From an uncultured Clostridia bacterium (GTDB lineage: Bacteria > Bacillota > Clostridia > UBA1381): a stretch of DNA of 64,000 bases. This document shows positions 1 to 8,874 of this stretch, piece by piece. The notes under the pieces are model-generated. The model saw only the letters and a program-made list of their open reading frames with translations. It was not told the DNA's origin and searched no databases. Every line of letters starts with the position of its first letter. Position 1 is the first letter of the stretch. The translations under genes were made by a program, and so were the position numbers. The stretch spans positions 62,001 through 126,000 of the forward strand of contig CAKSIJ010000005.1 of the NCBI GenBank assembly GCA_934462715.1, read 5' to 3'.

Positions 1-443
1 GACTGCTGTCGTTCCATGATAATTTTATAATAGACTGCGTACCGGGTATTATGCCGGATAACATGAGCAATGCATATATAAGAATGCACAGAGAACCTTT
101 GGCAATGGTAAGAGTACATACCGTCGATAAGGACGATATGCACGGAGTGGATATAACGTCCGAGGTGTACAGAGAAAAATATCCGTATCTCTATGACGTA
201 TACAAGAACGATGCAAGACCGGAATGGATGTATTATAACAATCGGATTCGCTACAAAAAGTATGATTTGTTTGTTGACGGCGAAAACGGTGATTTTACTC
301 AGGTAGATTCTTGGGGAAAATTCTGGCGTGATGAATTTGACTGGATGAGAAGAACCGATGTGGTTATGGGATATGATAACGATCTGGCACCGACTCATAG
401 GGTGGACTTTAAAGGTATAGGATTGATAAAGGAGGAAAAATAA
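1..443 (+). CDS. C-terminal end of a right-handed parallel beta-helix protein (partial, runs off left edge)
   Basis: The frame is open from the left edge (first full codon at base 3), so this is the last 146 or so residues of a longer gene; ATG codons at 51 and later are probably internal. The fragment has the layout of the tail of beta-helix polysaccharide-degrading enzymes: an asparagine/phenylalanine rung (HDNFIIDCVPG), a Y-R-x-K-Y-P segment like those in the two beta-helix proteins later in this window, and a closing F-K-G-I-G-L segment typical of the family's end. It overlaps the next start by one base (TAATG), so it is probably cotranslated with the esterase and glycosidase that follow. 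The exact activity cannot be told from this piece. Confidence 0.7.
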   Translation, partial: LLSFHDNFIIDCVPGIMPDNMSNAYIRMHREPLAMVRVHTVDKDDMHGVDITSEVYREKYPYLYDVYKNDARPEWMYYNNRIRYKKYDLFVDGENGDFTQVDSWGKFWRDEFDWMRRTDVVMGYDNDLAPTHRVDFKGIGLIKEEK

Positions 444-1435
444 TGATATATCAAGATGTGGAATTGTTTAATGCAGAGGAAGTTGAAGAATTTGACGGCG
501 GCGTCATGTTGCAGCGCTTTACAAAAGAGGCCTGCCGTGACACTCAGTACAGGGCGTCATGGATGGTATCGGCAGCAATGGGGTGCGAAATTCGGTTTGT
601 TGCGGAATCTGATGTTTTTTGGATAACGCTTGGAGCGGTGACAAAGGATATTAATGTTTACGTAATGCGCGGAGATTATTTTTACGATAAATATATAATA
701 AAAGCAGGCACAAAAACGGTTCTTGAATTCGAGAATCACGACTTCTTAAGCGAATATAAAAAAATAGATGAGGCACGGTTCAGTCATAATGTATGGCGGT
801 TCTATTTTGAATATGAAGGTCCGATTGTGTATTACGGAATACGCTCATTGCACGGAAACGTACGACCTCCGCATACATCGGAAAAACCAAAGAAAACAAT
901 TCTTGCATACGGTTCGTCAATAACTCATGGCTGTTGGGCGATGGATTCGAGAAATTCGTATATTCAACAGGCAGCGCAAAGATTGAATATGGACGTGATG
1001 AATAAGGGTATGGCGGGTGCTTGCAGATTGGAAAACAGCATTTGCGATTTTTTGATAGACTTAAAAGGCTGGGATATAGCTTTTCTGGAATTGGGAGTTA
1101 ATGTTTTGGATCACTACAGTGTGGAAAAATTTGAGCAGTGTGCAGAATATCTTGTTAAGAACTTGTGCGATAGAAACGCAGACAAACCTGTATTTTTGAC
1201 GGGAAGTTATTATAACCACATAAGTTTATCCGAAAACAGAGAAAAATCCGATTTGTTTGAAGCTGTTTTAATGAATATCAGGGACAAATACGGACTATCA
1301 AATTTGCACTATGTGAGCGGCGAAAAGATAATGGACAGCACAGAATATCTGAGCCGTGATGTTGTACATCCGTCGGATTGGGGACACATACGCATGGGTG
1401 AAAATCTGGCTCGGATTATTGAAAAGAATATATGA
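443..1435 (+). CDS. SGNH/GDSL-family esterase, two-domain
   Basis: A 330-residue hydrolase, probably a carbohydrate esterase that removes acetyl or similar groups from imported oligosaccharides. Residues 1-145 form a beta-rich N-terminal domain; the SGNH domain follows. The catalytic serine is Ser159 in YGSSITHG (block I), an LGVN motif serves as block III, and Asp306/His309 in DVVHP complete the triad (block V). There is no signal peptide, so it acts in the cytoplasm. The start overlaps the upstream stop (TAATG), with a GGAGG site just before. It ends in a four-base ATGA overlap with a possible early start of the GH2 gene. A paralogue with the same two-domain layout lies at 60022-61071. Family call is firm; substrate is unknown. 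Confidence 0.85.
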   Translation: MIYQDVELFNAEEVEEFDGGVMLQRFTKEACRDTQYRASWMVSAAMGCEIRFVAESDVFWITLGAVTKDINVYVMRGDYFYDKYIIKAGTKTVLEFENHDFLSEYKKIDEARFSHNVWRFYFEYEGPIVYYGIRSLHGNVRPPHTSEKPKKTILAYGSSITHGCWAMDSRNSYIQQAAQRLNMDVMNKGMAGACRLENSICDFLIDLKGWDIAFLELGVNVLDHYSVEKFEQCAEYLVKNLCDRNADKPVFLTGSYYNHISLSENREKSDLFEAVLMNIRDKYGLSNLHYVSGEKIMDSTEYLSRDVVHPSDWGHIRMGENLARIIEKNI

Positions 1436-1482
1436 GAAAGCATAGCAGAATACTTCAAGGCGGTAAAACGGAGAGGTTAAAT

Positions 1483-4272
1483 ATGGACGATTTTGCAAAT
1501 ATAGCAGCAAACGGAATAGGCGGAAGGCAGGAGTTTTTACACAAAAACGAACCTCCTGTTACGAAAAAAACGGTATCAAGGCTGAAGAAAACACAGGAAA
1601 CCGGAATAAAGACAATACCTAAAATGTCGAACAAGGAAGAACTGTATGCGGAGCTCAAAAGACAAAAGGAAAAATATGCTCCGTTCTTGGAAAATCATGC
1701 GCCGGAGATTAAAGAACTATCAGAAAAAATTCATTTAAGCGATTTTGTTCTTGATGGGGAAAAAATTAAAATACCGCATTACGGCGGTCCCTGCGGATAT
1801 AACAAGCAGGTCTACGAAACAGAATTTGAGCTTGCCGAAATCGATCCCGAAAAAGCGTACTATGTGTGCTTTAAAGGCGCTGACTACAAGGCGGTTGTTT
1901 ATGTGAACGGCGTATGCGCCGGAATACATGAGGGATTTTTCTCGCCGTTTGAGTTTAACATTGACGAAAACGTGAAAAAGGGGACAAATAAACTCAAAAT
2001 TGAATTGTATAACGACTACATTTATATGGGCAACGCTTTTGCAACTCAGGAAAAAATCGAGGGCGATAAGCTCTATGCGGCAACCGGCTTGGGTTGGGAC
2101 GATCCGCAGGTCGGCTGGCATCACTGCCCTCCGGGTATGGGACTGTTTGACGAGGTTTTTGTTGAGATACGAAATAGAGTAAGCATTCACGATATTTTTG
2201 TCAGAAATGATGAGATATGGGTTGAGGTTATCAACGATGACTATACTTCAAAGAATATTGAATTTAACATTTCAATATACGGTCAGAACTTTCACGAAAC
2301 CGTGGTCGAGAATTTCAGATATGCTCCGTCAACAATGAAAACCGTAGGCATGGGCGACAGTCTGACGGAGGCAAGTGTTGGTGATATGCTCGGAAAAGGT
2401 ATTCCGATGCCGCTTAAAAAAGGGACTAATATATATAAAATTCCATTCACGGTAAAGGATCCGAAAATATGGGATTTGGAAACTCCGTATCTTTACCGGG
2501 CACAGATCGAAGTTGTTTTCGATGGAGAAGTAAGGGACATAAAATCAAAGCAGTTCGGCATACGCACCTTCATTCAGAATACCGAAAGCAATCCAAAGGG
2601 AATGTTTTATCTCAACGGAAGAAAAATCCGCTTAAGAGGCGCAAACACCATGGGATTTGAGCAGCAGGACGTCATGAACGGAAATATCGGGCAGCTGATT
2701 GACGATATTCTGCTTGCAAAGATATGCAACATGAATTTCCTGCGTTTAACACAAAGACCGGTACAGGATAAAGTGTACGAATATTGCGACAAATTGGGAC
2801 TGATGACTCAGACCGATTTGCCGCTGTTCGGCTGTATGAGGAGAACAAAGTTTGCCGAGGGAATAAGACAGGCAGAGGAAATGGAGAAAATAGTCAGAAA
2901 TCATGCGTGCAATGTTGTGATTTCCTACATCAACGAACCGTTTCCGAATGCAAATAACGAACCGCACAGGCATTTGACAAGAGCAGAGCTTGAAAGCTTT
3001 TTCGATTGCTGCGATGCAGTTGTAAAGCTGCAAAATCCCGACAGAGTGATAAAGCATATAGACGGAGATTACGATCCGCCGTGCAAAACTATGCCGGACA
3101 ATCATTGCTATCCTATGTGGTATAACGGTCACGGGATCGATATAGGCTTGCTGCACAAAGGATATTGGCTGTCAACAAAGCCGGGCTGGTATTACGGCTG
3201 CGGCGAATACGGTGCGGAGGGCTTGGATTTTCGGGAGATTATGGAAAACAGCTACCCGAAAGAATGGCTGAAAGAACCGTTTAATCCGTGCAGCATAGTA
3301 AACGCTCAGACGGGCAGATTTTATTATTTTTTCTACGACAAGGGAGATAATATCGGAGATTGGATAGAAAAAAGTCAGAAGCATCAGGCGTTTGCAACGT
3401 CAATAATGACCGAAGCGTTCAGAAGAAATGAAAGCATGGTTTCAAATGCAATACATCTTTTTATAGACGCATGGCCGGCAGGCTGGATGAAAACAATTAT
3501 GGATTGCAAGCGAAATCCGAAGCCTGCATATTTTGCATATAAAAATGCTCTTGAGCCTTTAAAGCTGTCGCTCAGATGCGACAGGTTTACATATTATGAG
3601 GGTGAAAAAATATCCGTTGAATGTTATTTGTGCAACGATACAAATTTAACCGGAGAATATACCGTCAGATATGAAATGAACGATATGGCCTGCGAATGTT
3701 CCATAACGGCAAAGGAGTGCGGCGTAAGCTATGCTTCAAACGCTGAGTTTATAATCGAAAAGGTAAACGAAAGAGAACAATTCACACTCAAAGCAATTCT
3801 GCTCGATAAAGACGGAAATCCTTTAACATATGAGGAACAAACCGTTGAAGTGTTCGCAAAGCCTGATGAGCCCGATAAAACTCAAAATGAAATAATATTT
3901 GATTTGCAGCCGGGCGAATATGAAATCGCGGGCGAAACGGTCAGAGTAAAACCGTGCGGTATGCTGCCGGTACATTTCGTTTCGAGAAAAACGGGTCATA
4001 AGGCTGTACAAAAATTCAAGGAAAAGGATTTTTCGTATTGGTACGATAAGGACAAGGATATGATAACTCCGATTTTGTATAACACCTTTGAAGCGGACGG
4101 CTTTACGCCGATTCTCACAAGCGGAAATACGGACGAAAACGGCGTATGGCACGAGGTGACGGCTTGTGCGGAAAAGGTGTATAACGGCAAAAGGTATATT
4201 ATTTGTAATGTTGATTTGCGATGTGAAAATCCGGTTGCATTATTGTTCTGGAATGAATTGAAAATGCTATAA
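1483..4272 (+). CDS. Glycoside hydrolase family 2 (beta-galactosidase/beta-glucuronidase type)
   Basis: A 929-residue retaining exo-glycosidase. The N-terminal part holds the sugar-binding jelly roll (with the usual Y-V-N-G and G-x-H-x-G-x-F-x-P-F stretch), then an immunoglobulin-like domain, then the TIM barrel beginning near F-Y-L-N-G. Glu485 in YINEP is the expected acid/base and Glu575 in GCGEYGAEG the expected nucleophile. About 250 further residues form extra beta domains. There is no signal peptide. The frame is open from an ATG at 1432 that overlaps the esterase stop, but I place the start at 1483 because GGAGAGG sits six to seven bases before it. A strong terminator follows about 100 bases downstream. 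The exact sugar specificity is not readable. Confidence 0.85.
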   Translation: MDDFANIAANGIGGRQEFLHKNEPPVTKKTVSRLKKTQETGIKTIPKMSNKEELYAELKRQKEKYAPFLENHAPEIKELSEKIHLSDFVLDGEKIKIPHYGGPCGYNKQVYETEFELAEIDPEKAYYVCFKGADYKAVVYVNGVCAGIHEGFFSPFEFNIDENVKKGTNKLKIELYNDYIYMGNAFATQEKIEGDKLYAATGLGWDDPQVGWHHCPPGMGLFDEVFVEIRNRVSIHDIFVRNDEIWVEVINDDYTSKNIEFNISIYGQNFHETVVENFRYAPSTMKTVGMGDSLTEASVGDMLGKGIPMPLKKGTNIYKIPFTVKDPKIWDLETPYLYRAQIEVVFDGEVRDIKSKQFGIRTFIQNTESNPKGMFYLNGRKIRLRGANTMGFEQQDVMNGNIGQLIDDILLAKICNMNFLRLTQRPVQDKVYEYCDKLGLMTQTDLPLFGCMRRTKFAEGIRQAEEMEKIVRNHACNVVISYINEPFPNANNEPHRHLTRAELESFFDCCDAVVKLQNPDRVIKHIDGDYDPPCKTMPDNHCYPMWYNGHGIDIGLLHKGYWLSTKPGWYYGCGEYGAEGLDFREIMENSYPKEWLKEPFNPCSIVNAQTGRFYYFFYDKGDNIGDWIEKSQKHQAFATSIMTEAFRRNESMVSNAIHLFIDAWPAGWMKTIMDCKRNPKPAYFAYKNALEPLKLSLRCDRFTYYEGEKISVECYLCNDTNLTGEYTVRYEMNDMACECSITAKECGVSYASNAEFIIEKVNEREQFTLKAILLDKDGNPLTYEEQTVEVFAKPDEPDKTQNEIIFDLQPGEYEIAGETVRVKPCGMLPVHFVSRKTGHKAVQKFKEKDFSYWYDKDKDMITPILYNTFEADGFTPILTSGNTDENGVWHEVTACAEKVYNGKRYIICNVDLRCENPVALLFWNELKML

Positions 4273-4370
4273 TAATATAGTGCATTTTTTGAGGAATGCA
4301 CATATTTGCGTTAACACATTCAAGAAAACATCAAAGCACTTGTACATTAAATAATTATTTAGTAAAATAA

Positions 4371-4440
4371 ACGCAGAATACATTCTGTTTTGGCTTACTA
4401 TGAGAGGTAAGCCAAAACGAAGGTGTTCTGCGTTTTTTTT
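4371..4440 (+). terminator. Rho-independent terminator after the GH2 gene
   Basis: Long hairpin: CGCAGAA pairs with TTCTGCG and GTTTTGGCTTAC pairs with GTAAGCCAAAAC around a TATGAGAG loop, followed by eight T. It separates the upstream enzyme genes from the two-component system. Confidence 0.9.
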
Positions 4441-4643
4441 GTTATGTCGGTTGTCGAAAACAAAAAATTAAGTAAAGTTCACAAATCGCCCCCCTTGATT
4501 TTTATTATTTTTTTACATTTCGCCCTTATAAATAAACGGACAATGTGTTAGAATTTATTACAGTAAGGGAAAATGGGTGTCCGACAATCTGTGATAAAAG
4601 AAACGTAAGAGAAAATAGGTATGACGAAAGGAGATAGAATTTA
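4441..4643 (+). promoter_or_regulatory. AT-rich promoter/leader region of the two-component operon
   Basis: About 200 bases between the terminator and the regulator gene with no ORF. Possible -10 elements are TTATAA near 4526 and TAGAAT near 4549, but none has a convincing -35 at the right spacing, so transcription may need an activator. The ribosome binding site AAAGGAG lies near 4628. Confidence 0.4.
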
Positions 4644-5879
4644 ATGTTTAGAGCGGTTATTATTGATGACGAAAAGATTGCGAGACGCACCCTGGAAAAA
4701 TATCTGAATGATTATGCCGAAGGCTTTGAGATAACAGCAAGCTTTTCAAACGGCGAAGGAGCAATAGAGTACTTAAAAGAAAATGACGCCGATGTTGTCT
4801 TTACTGATATTAAAATGCCGGGAATGTCGGGTATTGAGGTAGCAAAGTGGATATATGAGAACAAGTCGCACATTAAGGTTGTTATGGTAAGCGGATACAG
4901 TGATTTCCAGTATGCACAAGAGGCAATGAAGTATAAGGCGGTATATTATCTGCTGAAGGTTATCGATATTTCGGAGTTTAAGGAAGTAATCGGAAGACTG
5001 GAAAAGGAAATACGAAAAGAAAAGTATGCAAGCAACTATGTTGATACAGAAACATTCTTTTGCAATCTGCTGTGCGGACTTTTCAAAACGGAGGAAAATA
5101 TGTATGAAGAATTTGCAAGGTGCTGTTCCGTTCCGAAAGAGTCGGCAATGTGCAGGATAATAACGGTAAAATTTGATGAATCCGAGCAATTCTTAACCGA
5201 AAAGTGGCACTATGATAAGGATATGTTTCGGAATGTTGTTTCAAATATTATCAAGATAGCGCATAAACAATGCTTTACCATGCTGATAAATCAGAACGAA
5301 TATGAATACAGATACATTCTGCTTTTCAGCAAGGACGAGGAGCCGGATTTTGAAGCAGTTGATTTTGAAGAGCTTATCGGCGAGATGATAAGCGAACACG
5401 TCAGACTTACAGAAAACAAGGATGTCACTCTCGATGACCTGTATCATCAAAGGCACAACAATATACTTGACGAGGACGAGAGAAACAAAATAATTAACTC
5501 GCAAAGCATTGATGAAAATTATGAATTGAAAAACAGCCTGATAGCGAACGTGGTAGCATATATCAATGACAATTATGATATAGGAATTACGGTAAATGAT
5601 ATTACGGTAAAATTCCACGTCAGCCGCTCGTATCTGACAAGGCAATTTAAGGAAATTACCGGCAAAACAATTACAGAGTATATGATTGACATCAGAATGA
5701 AAAAGGCGGTGGAGCTTGCCGCCGAAAATATAAGCACGGAAAACATTTGTAAAATGATAGGATATATCGACGTTCGTAATTTTCGCAGACTTTTTCAAAG
5801 ATATACGGGAAAAACGATACAAGAGTACAAAAACAGCCTAAAAAAACCAGACAGTACGAGCAAAGGAGGCATAACGTGA
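4644..5879 (+). CDS. Response regulator, AraC-type (YesN-like)
   Basis: A 411-residue transcription regulator. Residues 1-120 are a receiver domain with the acidic pair Asp8/Asp9 and phospho-acceptor Asp55 in FTDIKMPGMSG. A linker of about 170 residues leads to a C-terminal AraC-type pair of helix-turn-helix motifs (about residues 300-400, including FHVSRSYLTRQFKEITGK). Such proteins, paired with YesM-like kinases, usually activate adjacent polysaccharide-use operons. One oddity: the receiver lysine that is normally followed by proline (LLKP) is here followed by valine (LLKV). The stop codon lies inside the first copy of a structured repeat. Its kinase partner follows after two repeat copies. 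Confidence 0.9.
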   Translation: MFRAVIIDDEKIARRTLEKYLNDYAEGFEITASFSNGEGAIEYLKENDADVVFTDIKMPGMSGIEVAKWIYENKSHIKVVMVSGYSDFQYAQEAMKYKAVYYLLKVIDISEFKEVIGRLEKEIRKEKYASNYVDTETFFCNLLCGLFKTEENMYEEFARCCSVPKESAMCRIITVKFDESEQFLTEKWHYDKDMFRNVVSNIIKIAHKQCFTMLINQNEYEYRYILLFSKDEEPDFEAVDFEELIGEMISEHVRLTENKDVTLDDLYHQRHNNILDEDERNKIINSQSIDENYELKNSLIANVVAYINDNYDIGITVNDITVKFHVSRSYLTRQFKEITGKTITEYMIDIRMKKAVELAAENISTENICKMIGYIDVRNFRRLFQRYTGKTIQEYKNSLKKPDSTSKGGIT

Positions 5880-6010
5880 AAAATATGCTGCGCATCTTAC
5901 CCTTTTTCGAGGTTAGGAGTATAAACATACGCCGTCACCTCTCAAAAAGGCAACCTGCTTGCATCTTTTTCCCGTTTAGATTTGTGCCGCCGTACGGCGG
6001 CGGAATGGAG
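5871..6010 (+). repeat. Structured intergenic repeat, copy 1
   Basis: First of three copies of a roughly 140-bp unit. The closing stem pairs AACGTGAAAAA (5873-5883) with TTTTTCCCGTT (5966-5976, one mismatch); ATGC/GCAT adds four pairs. Inside is a GAGGT/ACCTC hairpin flanked by CCTTTTT/AAAAAGG. A short spacer leads to a GC-rich hairpin (GCCGCC-GTAC-GGCGGC, 5986-6001) directly followed by AATGGAG, a ribosome binding site. The start overlaps the response regulator stop codon. Copy 2 follows at once; copy 3 is at 20411. Confidence 0.85.
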
Positions 6011-6157
6011 ATTAACATGAAAAATATGCTGCGCACCTTACCTTTTTTCCGGGTTAGGAGTATAGACAAACACCGTCCCATCTCAAAAAGTCAACAAGCT
6101 TTTATCTTTTTCATGTTGAGATTTGAGCCGCCGCACAGCGGCGGAATGGAGGTTTGA
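5876..6157 (+). CDS. Possible 93-residue protein spanning repeat copies 1 and 2 (doubtful)
   Basis: An open frame beginning with GTG at 5876 has a good GGAGG six bases upstream and runs through both repeat copies, giving two similar 45-residue halves that each begin (V/M)KNMLR. The frame is also open in copy 3 at 20416. Several differences between copies change residues, and the compensatory changes in the closing stem suggest that RNA or DNA structure is what is kept. No family is recognised. I consider a genuine protein possible but less likely than a non-coding element. Confidence 0.2.
   Translation: MKNMLRILPFFEVRSINIRRHLSKRQPACIFFPFRFVPPYGGGMEINMKNMLRTLPFFRVRSIDKHRPISKSQQAFIFFMLRFEPPHSGGMEV
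6011..6152 (+). repeat. Structured intergenic repeat, copy 2
   Basis: Tandem copy of the unit starting at 5871. The closing stem is AACATGAAAAA (6014-6024) with TTTTTCATGTT (6107-6117): relative to copy 3 a G-C pair has become A-T on both sides, a compensatory change. The inner GAGGT/ACCTC hairpin is degraded here, and the inner ATGC/GCAT pairing is lost. The end carries the GC hairpin (CCGCCG/CGGCGG, 6128-6144) and GGAGG at 6148-6152, which serves as the kinase gene's ribosome binding site. Confidence 0.85.
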
Positions 6158-6158
6158 T

Positions 6159-7886
6159 ATGTTCCGTGAATATTTTTCACTGTTTTGGAGGAAATACAAA
6201 TTCAGAAGTATAGTTTTCAAAAATTCAGTGCGGCTTTTTGCAATATTTTTTGTGGTGTTGATGATACCGATGCTTTTTATATACAGATTCACGATAAGCG
6301 ACGCAAAAAATACGGTAATGAACACAAATCGTGATACGGTAAAAATGCTGGGCTCGACAGCCGAGGCTCTCATCCGGGATACGGAGTATCTGGTGGCGGA
6401 AATGCTTGCTGATGATAATGTGGTGTATTATATGTCTATGAACAGAGATGTTAATTTCGCAGACGCCGATAAAGAATACATGATGAGCAAGGTAAACACA
6501 TATATGGCAGGAAAAAACTTTGTAAATTCAATTTATATTTATAACGGAAACAAAAATCTTATTTGTACTAACAGAGTATGTGAGAACTTGGATGAATTTG
6601 ACGATACATCATGGGTGAATGAGCTTGATAAGAATTTTGTGAACAACTATAAGATGTTTTCGAGAAAGCCAGATAACACAGCAATTACGGTGTTCACTCT
6701 AATAAAAAAATCAAGAACCGGTAAAAGTGCGGTTGTATTGAATATTGATATAATGGAGCTTGAAAAGTATATATCAAGACAGTTTTCAAAAAACAGTGTT
6801 TTTTACATTGCGGATTCGGGAGGAATTATATACACCAATCAGCTTACAAGCAAGAGAAATGCCGAAGTTGAACAGCTTATTTTGAAAATGATTGATGAGG
6901 ATAACTATAATGACATTGCAGATATTTCTTCAAAAAATATTACCGTTTCGATTGACAAGTCGGTATATTACAACTGGTATTATGTATGCACATCTGAAAA
7001 CAATAACTATACATCAATTATAAACGGATTGTTTTACAGAATGTTGGCGCTGTTTTTCGGATTGATGATTATACTCATAATAATATCCGTGATTGTGGCG
7101 GTCAATAATACCTCGCAGTTCGTAACGATACTCGACTTGTTCGAAAACCGCGAATTATACAACAGCTTAAATCAGAATGAAATCAGTGAAATTGCAAGCA
7201 AAATTATATGTCTTATGGATGATAACGAAAAACTGAAAAATGAGGTGACCTCGCGAAACACTCAATATGAGCAGTGGAAAACAAAGGCATTGCAGACGCA
7301 AATCACGCCGCATTTTCTGAATAATACACTTGCGGTTATAAATTATGAGGTTATCAGCAATTTTTACGACAGTGAAAAAATTTCCGGAATGATTTCGAGA
7401 TTGTCAAGAATATTGTCCTATACAATGATAACCGACAAAATTTTTGTCACACTCGGAGAAGAACTTAACTTCCTAAGAAACTATGCCGGACTTTTGCAGC
7501 TGAGGTACGATAATTTCAATCTGATAACGGAGGCTGATAGCGAATTGCTAAAATGCCGCATATTGCGAATGAGTCTGCAGCCGCTTATTGAAAATTCAGT
7601 ATTTTACGGATACAAGGAAAAGGGCGGCGATATATACGTTCGTTGCACCGAGAATGACGGAAGCCTAAGAATTGTCATTCGCGACGATGGAATTGGAATG
7701 ACGAAAGAAAAGCTTGCGGAGCTTATGACGGAATTAAAAAGCGGTGAAATGACAAGCAGCTCCGTGGGAATAAAAAACATATATAAGAGATTAGAGGCGG
7801 TATACGGGGACAAAGCGTCTCTGGAGATACAGAGCGAACCCGGAAAATTCACACAAATTATTTTGAATATTCCAATGGATATATAA
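6159..7886 (+). CDS. Sensor histidine kinase, YesM/LytS type
   Basis: A 575-residue membrane kinase, the partner of the AraC-type regulator. A first membrane helix lies near residues 20-45, a roughly 240-residue extracellular sensing region follows, and a second helix is near residues 290-315. The His_kinase domain carries the phosphorylated histidine His385 in QITPHFLNNTL. The ATP-binding domain has the N box PLIENSVFYGY, the G1 box DDGIGM and SVGIKNIYKRL. I chose ATG 6159, six bases after GGAGG; the open frame extends further back only through the GC hairpin. It presumably senses an oligosaccharide or the state of the importer. Confidence 0.88.
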   Translation: MFREYFSLFWRKYKFRSIVFKNSVRLFAIFFVVLMIPMLFIYRFTISDAKNTVMNTNRDTVKMLGSTAEALIRDTEYLVAEMLADDNVVYYMSMNRDVNFADADKEYMMSKVNTYMAGKNFVNSIYIYNGNKNLICTNRVCENLDEFDDTSWVNELDKNFVNNYKMFSRKPDNTAITVFTLIKKSRTGKSAVVLNIDIMELEKYISRQFSKNSVFYIADSGGIIYTNQLTSKRNAEVEQLILKMIDEDNYNDIADISSKNITVSIDKSVYYNWYYVCTSENNNYTSIINGLFYRMLALFFGLMIILIIISVIVAVNNTSQFVTILDLFENRELYNSLNQNEISEIASKIICLMDDNEKLKNEVTSRNTQYEQWKTKALQTQITPHFLNNTLAVINYEVISNFYDSEKISGMISRLSRILSYTMITDKIFVTLGEELNFLRNYAGLLQLRYDNFNLITEADSELLKCRILRMSLQPLIENSVFYGYKEKGGDIYVRCTENDGSLRIVIRDDGIGMTKEKLAELMTELKSGEMTSSSVGIKNIYKRLEAVYGDKASLEIQSEPGKFTQIILNIPMDI

Positions 7887-7917
7887 TAAAGGCTATAACA
7901 GAAAGGACTGTGCAGAA

Positions 7918-8859
7918 ATGAAAACAGAATTAAGAAAAAAAACAACAACATACCGTAAGGGCAAAAAGGGAGATATACGGCAGATGGATTTGATGATTTT
8001 GCCCGGATTTTTGCTTACGCTGCTCTTTTGCTATATTCCGATGTTTGGAATAGTGCTTGCTTTTAAAAACTTCAATCCGAATCTCGGAATACTTGCGAGC
8101 AAATGGGTGGGATTTGACAACTTTAAATTTTTCTTCAAATCCAACGACTTTGTAATGCTCATGCGAAATACGGTTTTGTATGCGCTGTGGTTTATAGTGC
8201 TTTGCAATTTTACGAATATCGTTTTTGCAATAATGTGCTATAACATTAAAAAGACATGGGCGCTGAAGTATTATCAGACAACCTCTATATTGCCGACCTT
8301 TATGTCTATAGTACTTGTATCGTATATAGTTTATCTGGTATTGTCACCTGTAAACGGAATTTTAAATAATATACTGGTAAAGTTCGGAATGGAACGTATA
8401 GACTGGTACGCAGATCCCAAATACTGGCCCTTTATCCTGTCGGTTGTCAAGGTATGGAACGGCGTTGGATACGGAAGCTTATTATACTATGCAACAATGG
8501 TGGGAATTGATGAAACCTTGTTTGAAGCGGCGGAAATTGACGGTGCAAACAAATTCAGACAAATAATACATATCATCATACCGGAAATTATGGGACTTTT
8601 GTGCCTGCAAATCATAATGGGAGTCGGACACGCAATGAGCGGCGATTTCGGATTATTCTATCAGATACCGAGAAACATAGGTTTATTATATCCGACTACG
8701 GATATTTTGAATACCTATACGTTCAGGGCATTGCAGGCAGGTACAAGCATGGGAAGAACAACGGCAATAGGTCTTTTCCAATCGCTTGCAGGAGTTATAC
8801 TGCTTGTAATATGCAACAGTGTTATTAAGAAGATAGATGAAGATAAGTCAATGTTTTAA
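7918..8859 (+). CDS. ABC sugar transporter permease, LplB type
   Basis: A 313-residue membrane component of a carbohydrate importer. It has a cytoplasmic lead of about 20 residues, about six hydrophobic segments and the EAA loop (EAAEIDGANKF) that contacts the ATPase. Families of this kind (LplB/YtcP/YteP) import oligosaccharides such as rhamnogalacturonan or xylan fragments. No ATP-binding gene is present in the operon, so a shared MsmX-like ATPase elsewhere is expected. It starts 31 bases after the kinase and ends 15 bases before the second permease. Confidence 0.9.
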   Translation: MKTELRKKTTTYRKGKKGDIRQMDLMILPGFLLTLLFCYIPMFGIVLAFKNFNPNLGILASKWVGFDNFKFFFKSNDFVMLMRNTVLYALWFIVLCNFTNIVFAIMCYNIKKTWALKYYQTTSILPTFMSIVLVSYIVYLVLSPVNGILNNILVKFGMERIDWYADPKYWPFILSVVKVWNGVGYGSLLYYATMVGIDETLFEAAEIDGANKFRQIIHIIIPEIMGLLCLQIIMGVGHAMSGDFGLFYQIPRNIGLLYPTTDILNTYTFRALQAGTSMGRTTAIGLFQSLAGVILLVICNSVIKKIDEDKSMF

Positions 8860-8874
8860 TGAGGAGCAAAAGTG

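Noticed and set aside
1735..2190. Long minus-strand frame inside the GH2 gene
   Set aside because: It lies fully opposite a well-supported enzyme, has no ribosome binding site and no recognisable protein features; such antisense frames are common in this codon usage.
5241..5822. 193-codon minus-strand frame opposite the response regulator
   Set aside because: It mirrors the HTH-coding region, which is strongly supported on the plus strand; no start signals.
5871..6152. CRISPR-like array
   Set aside because: Only two adjacent units of about 140 bp with no spacer-like variable segments and no cas genes; they are structured repeats instead.
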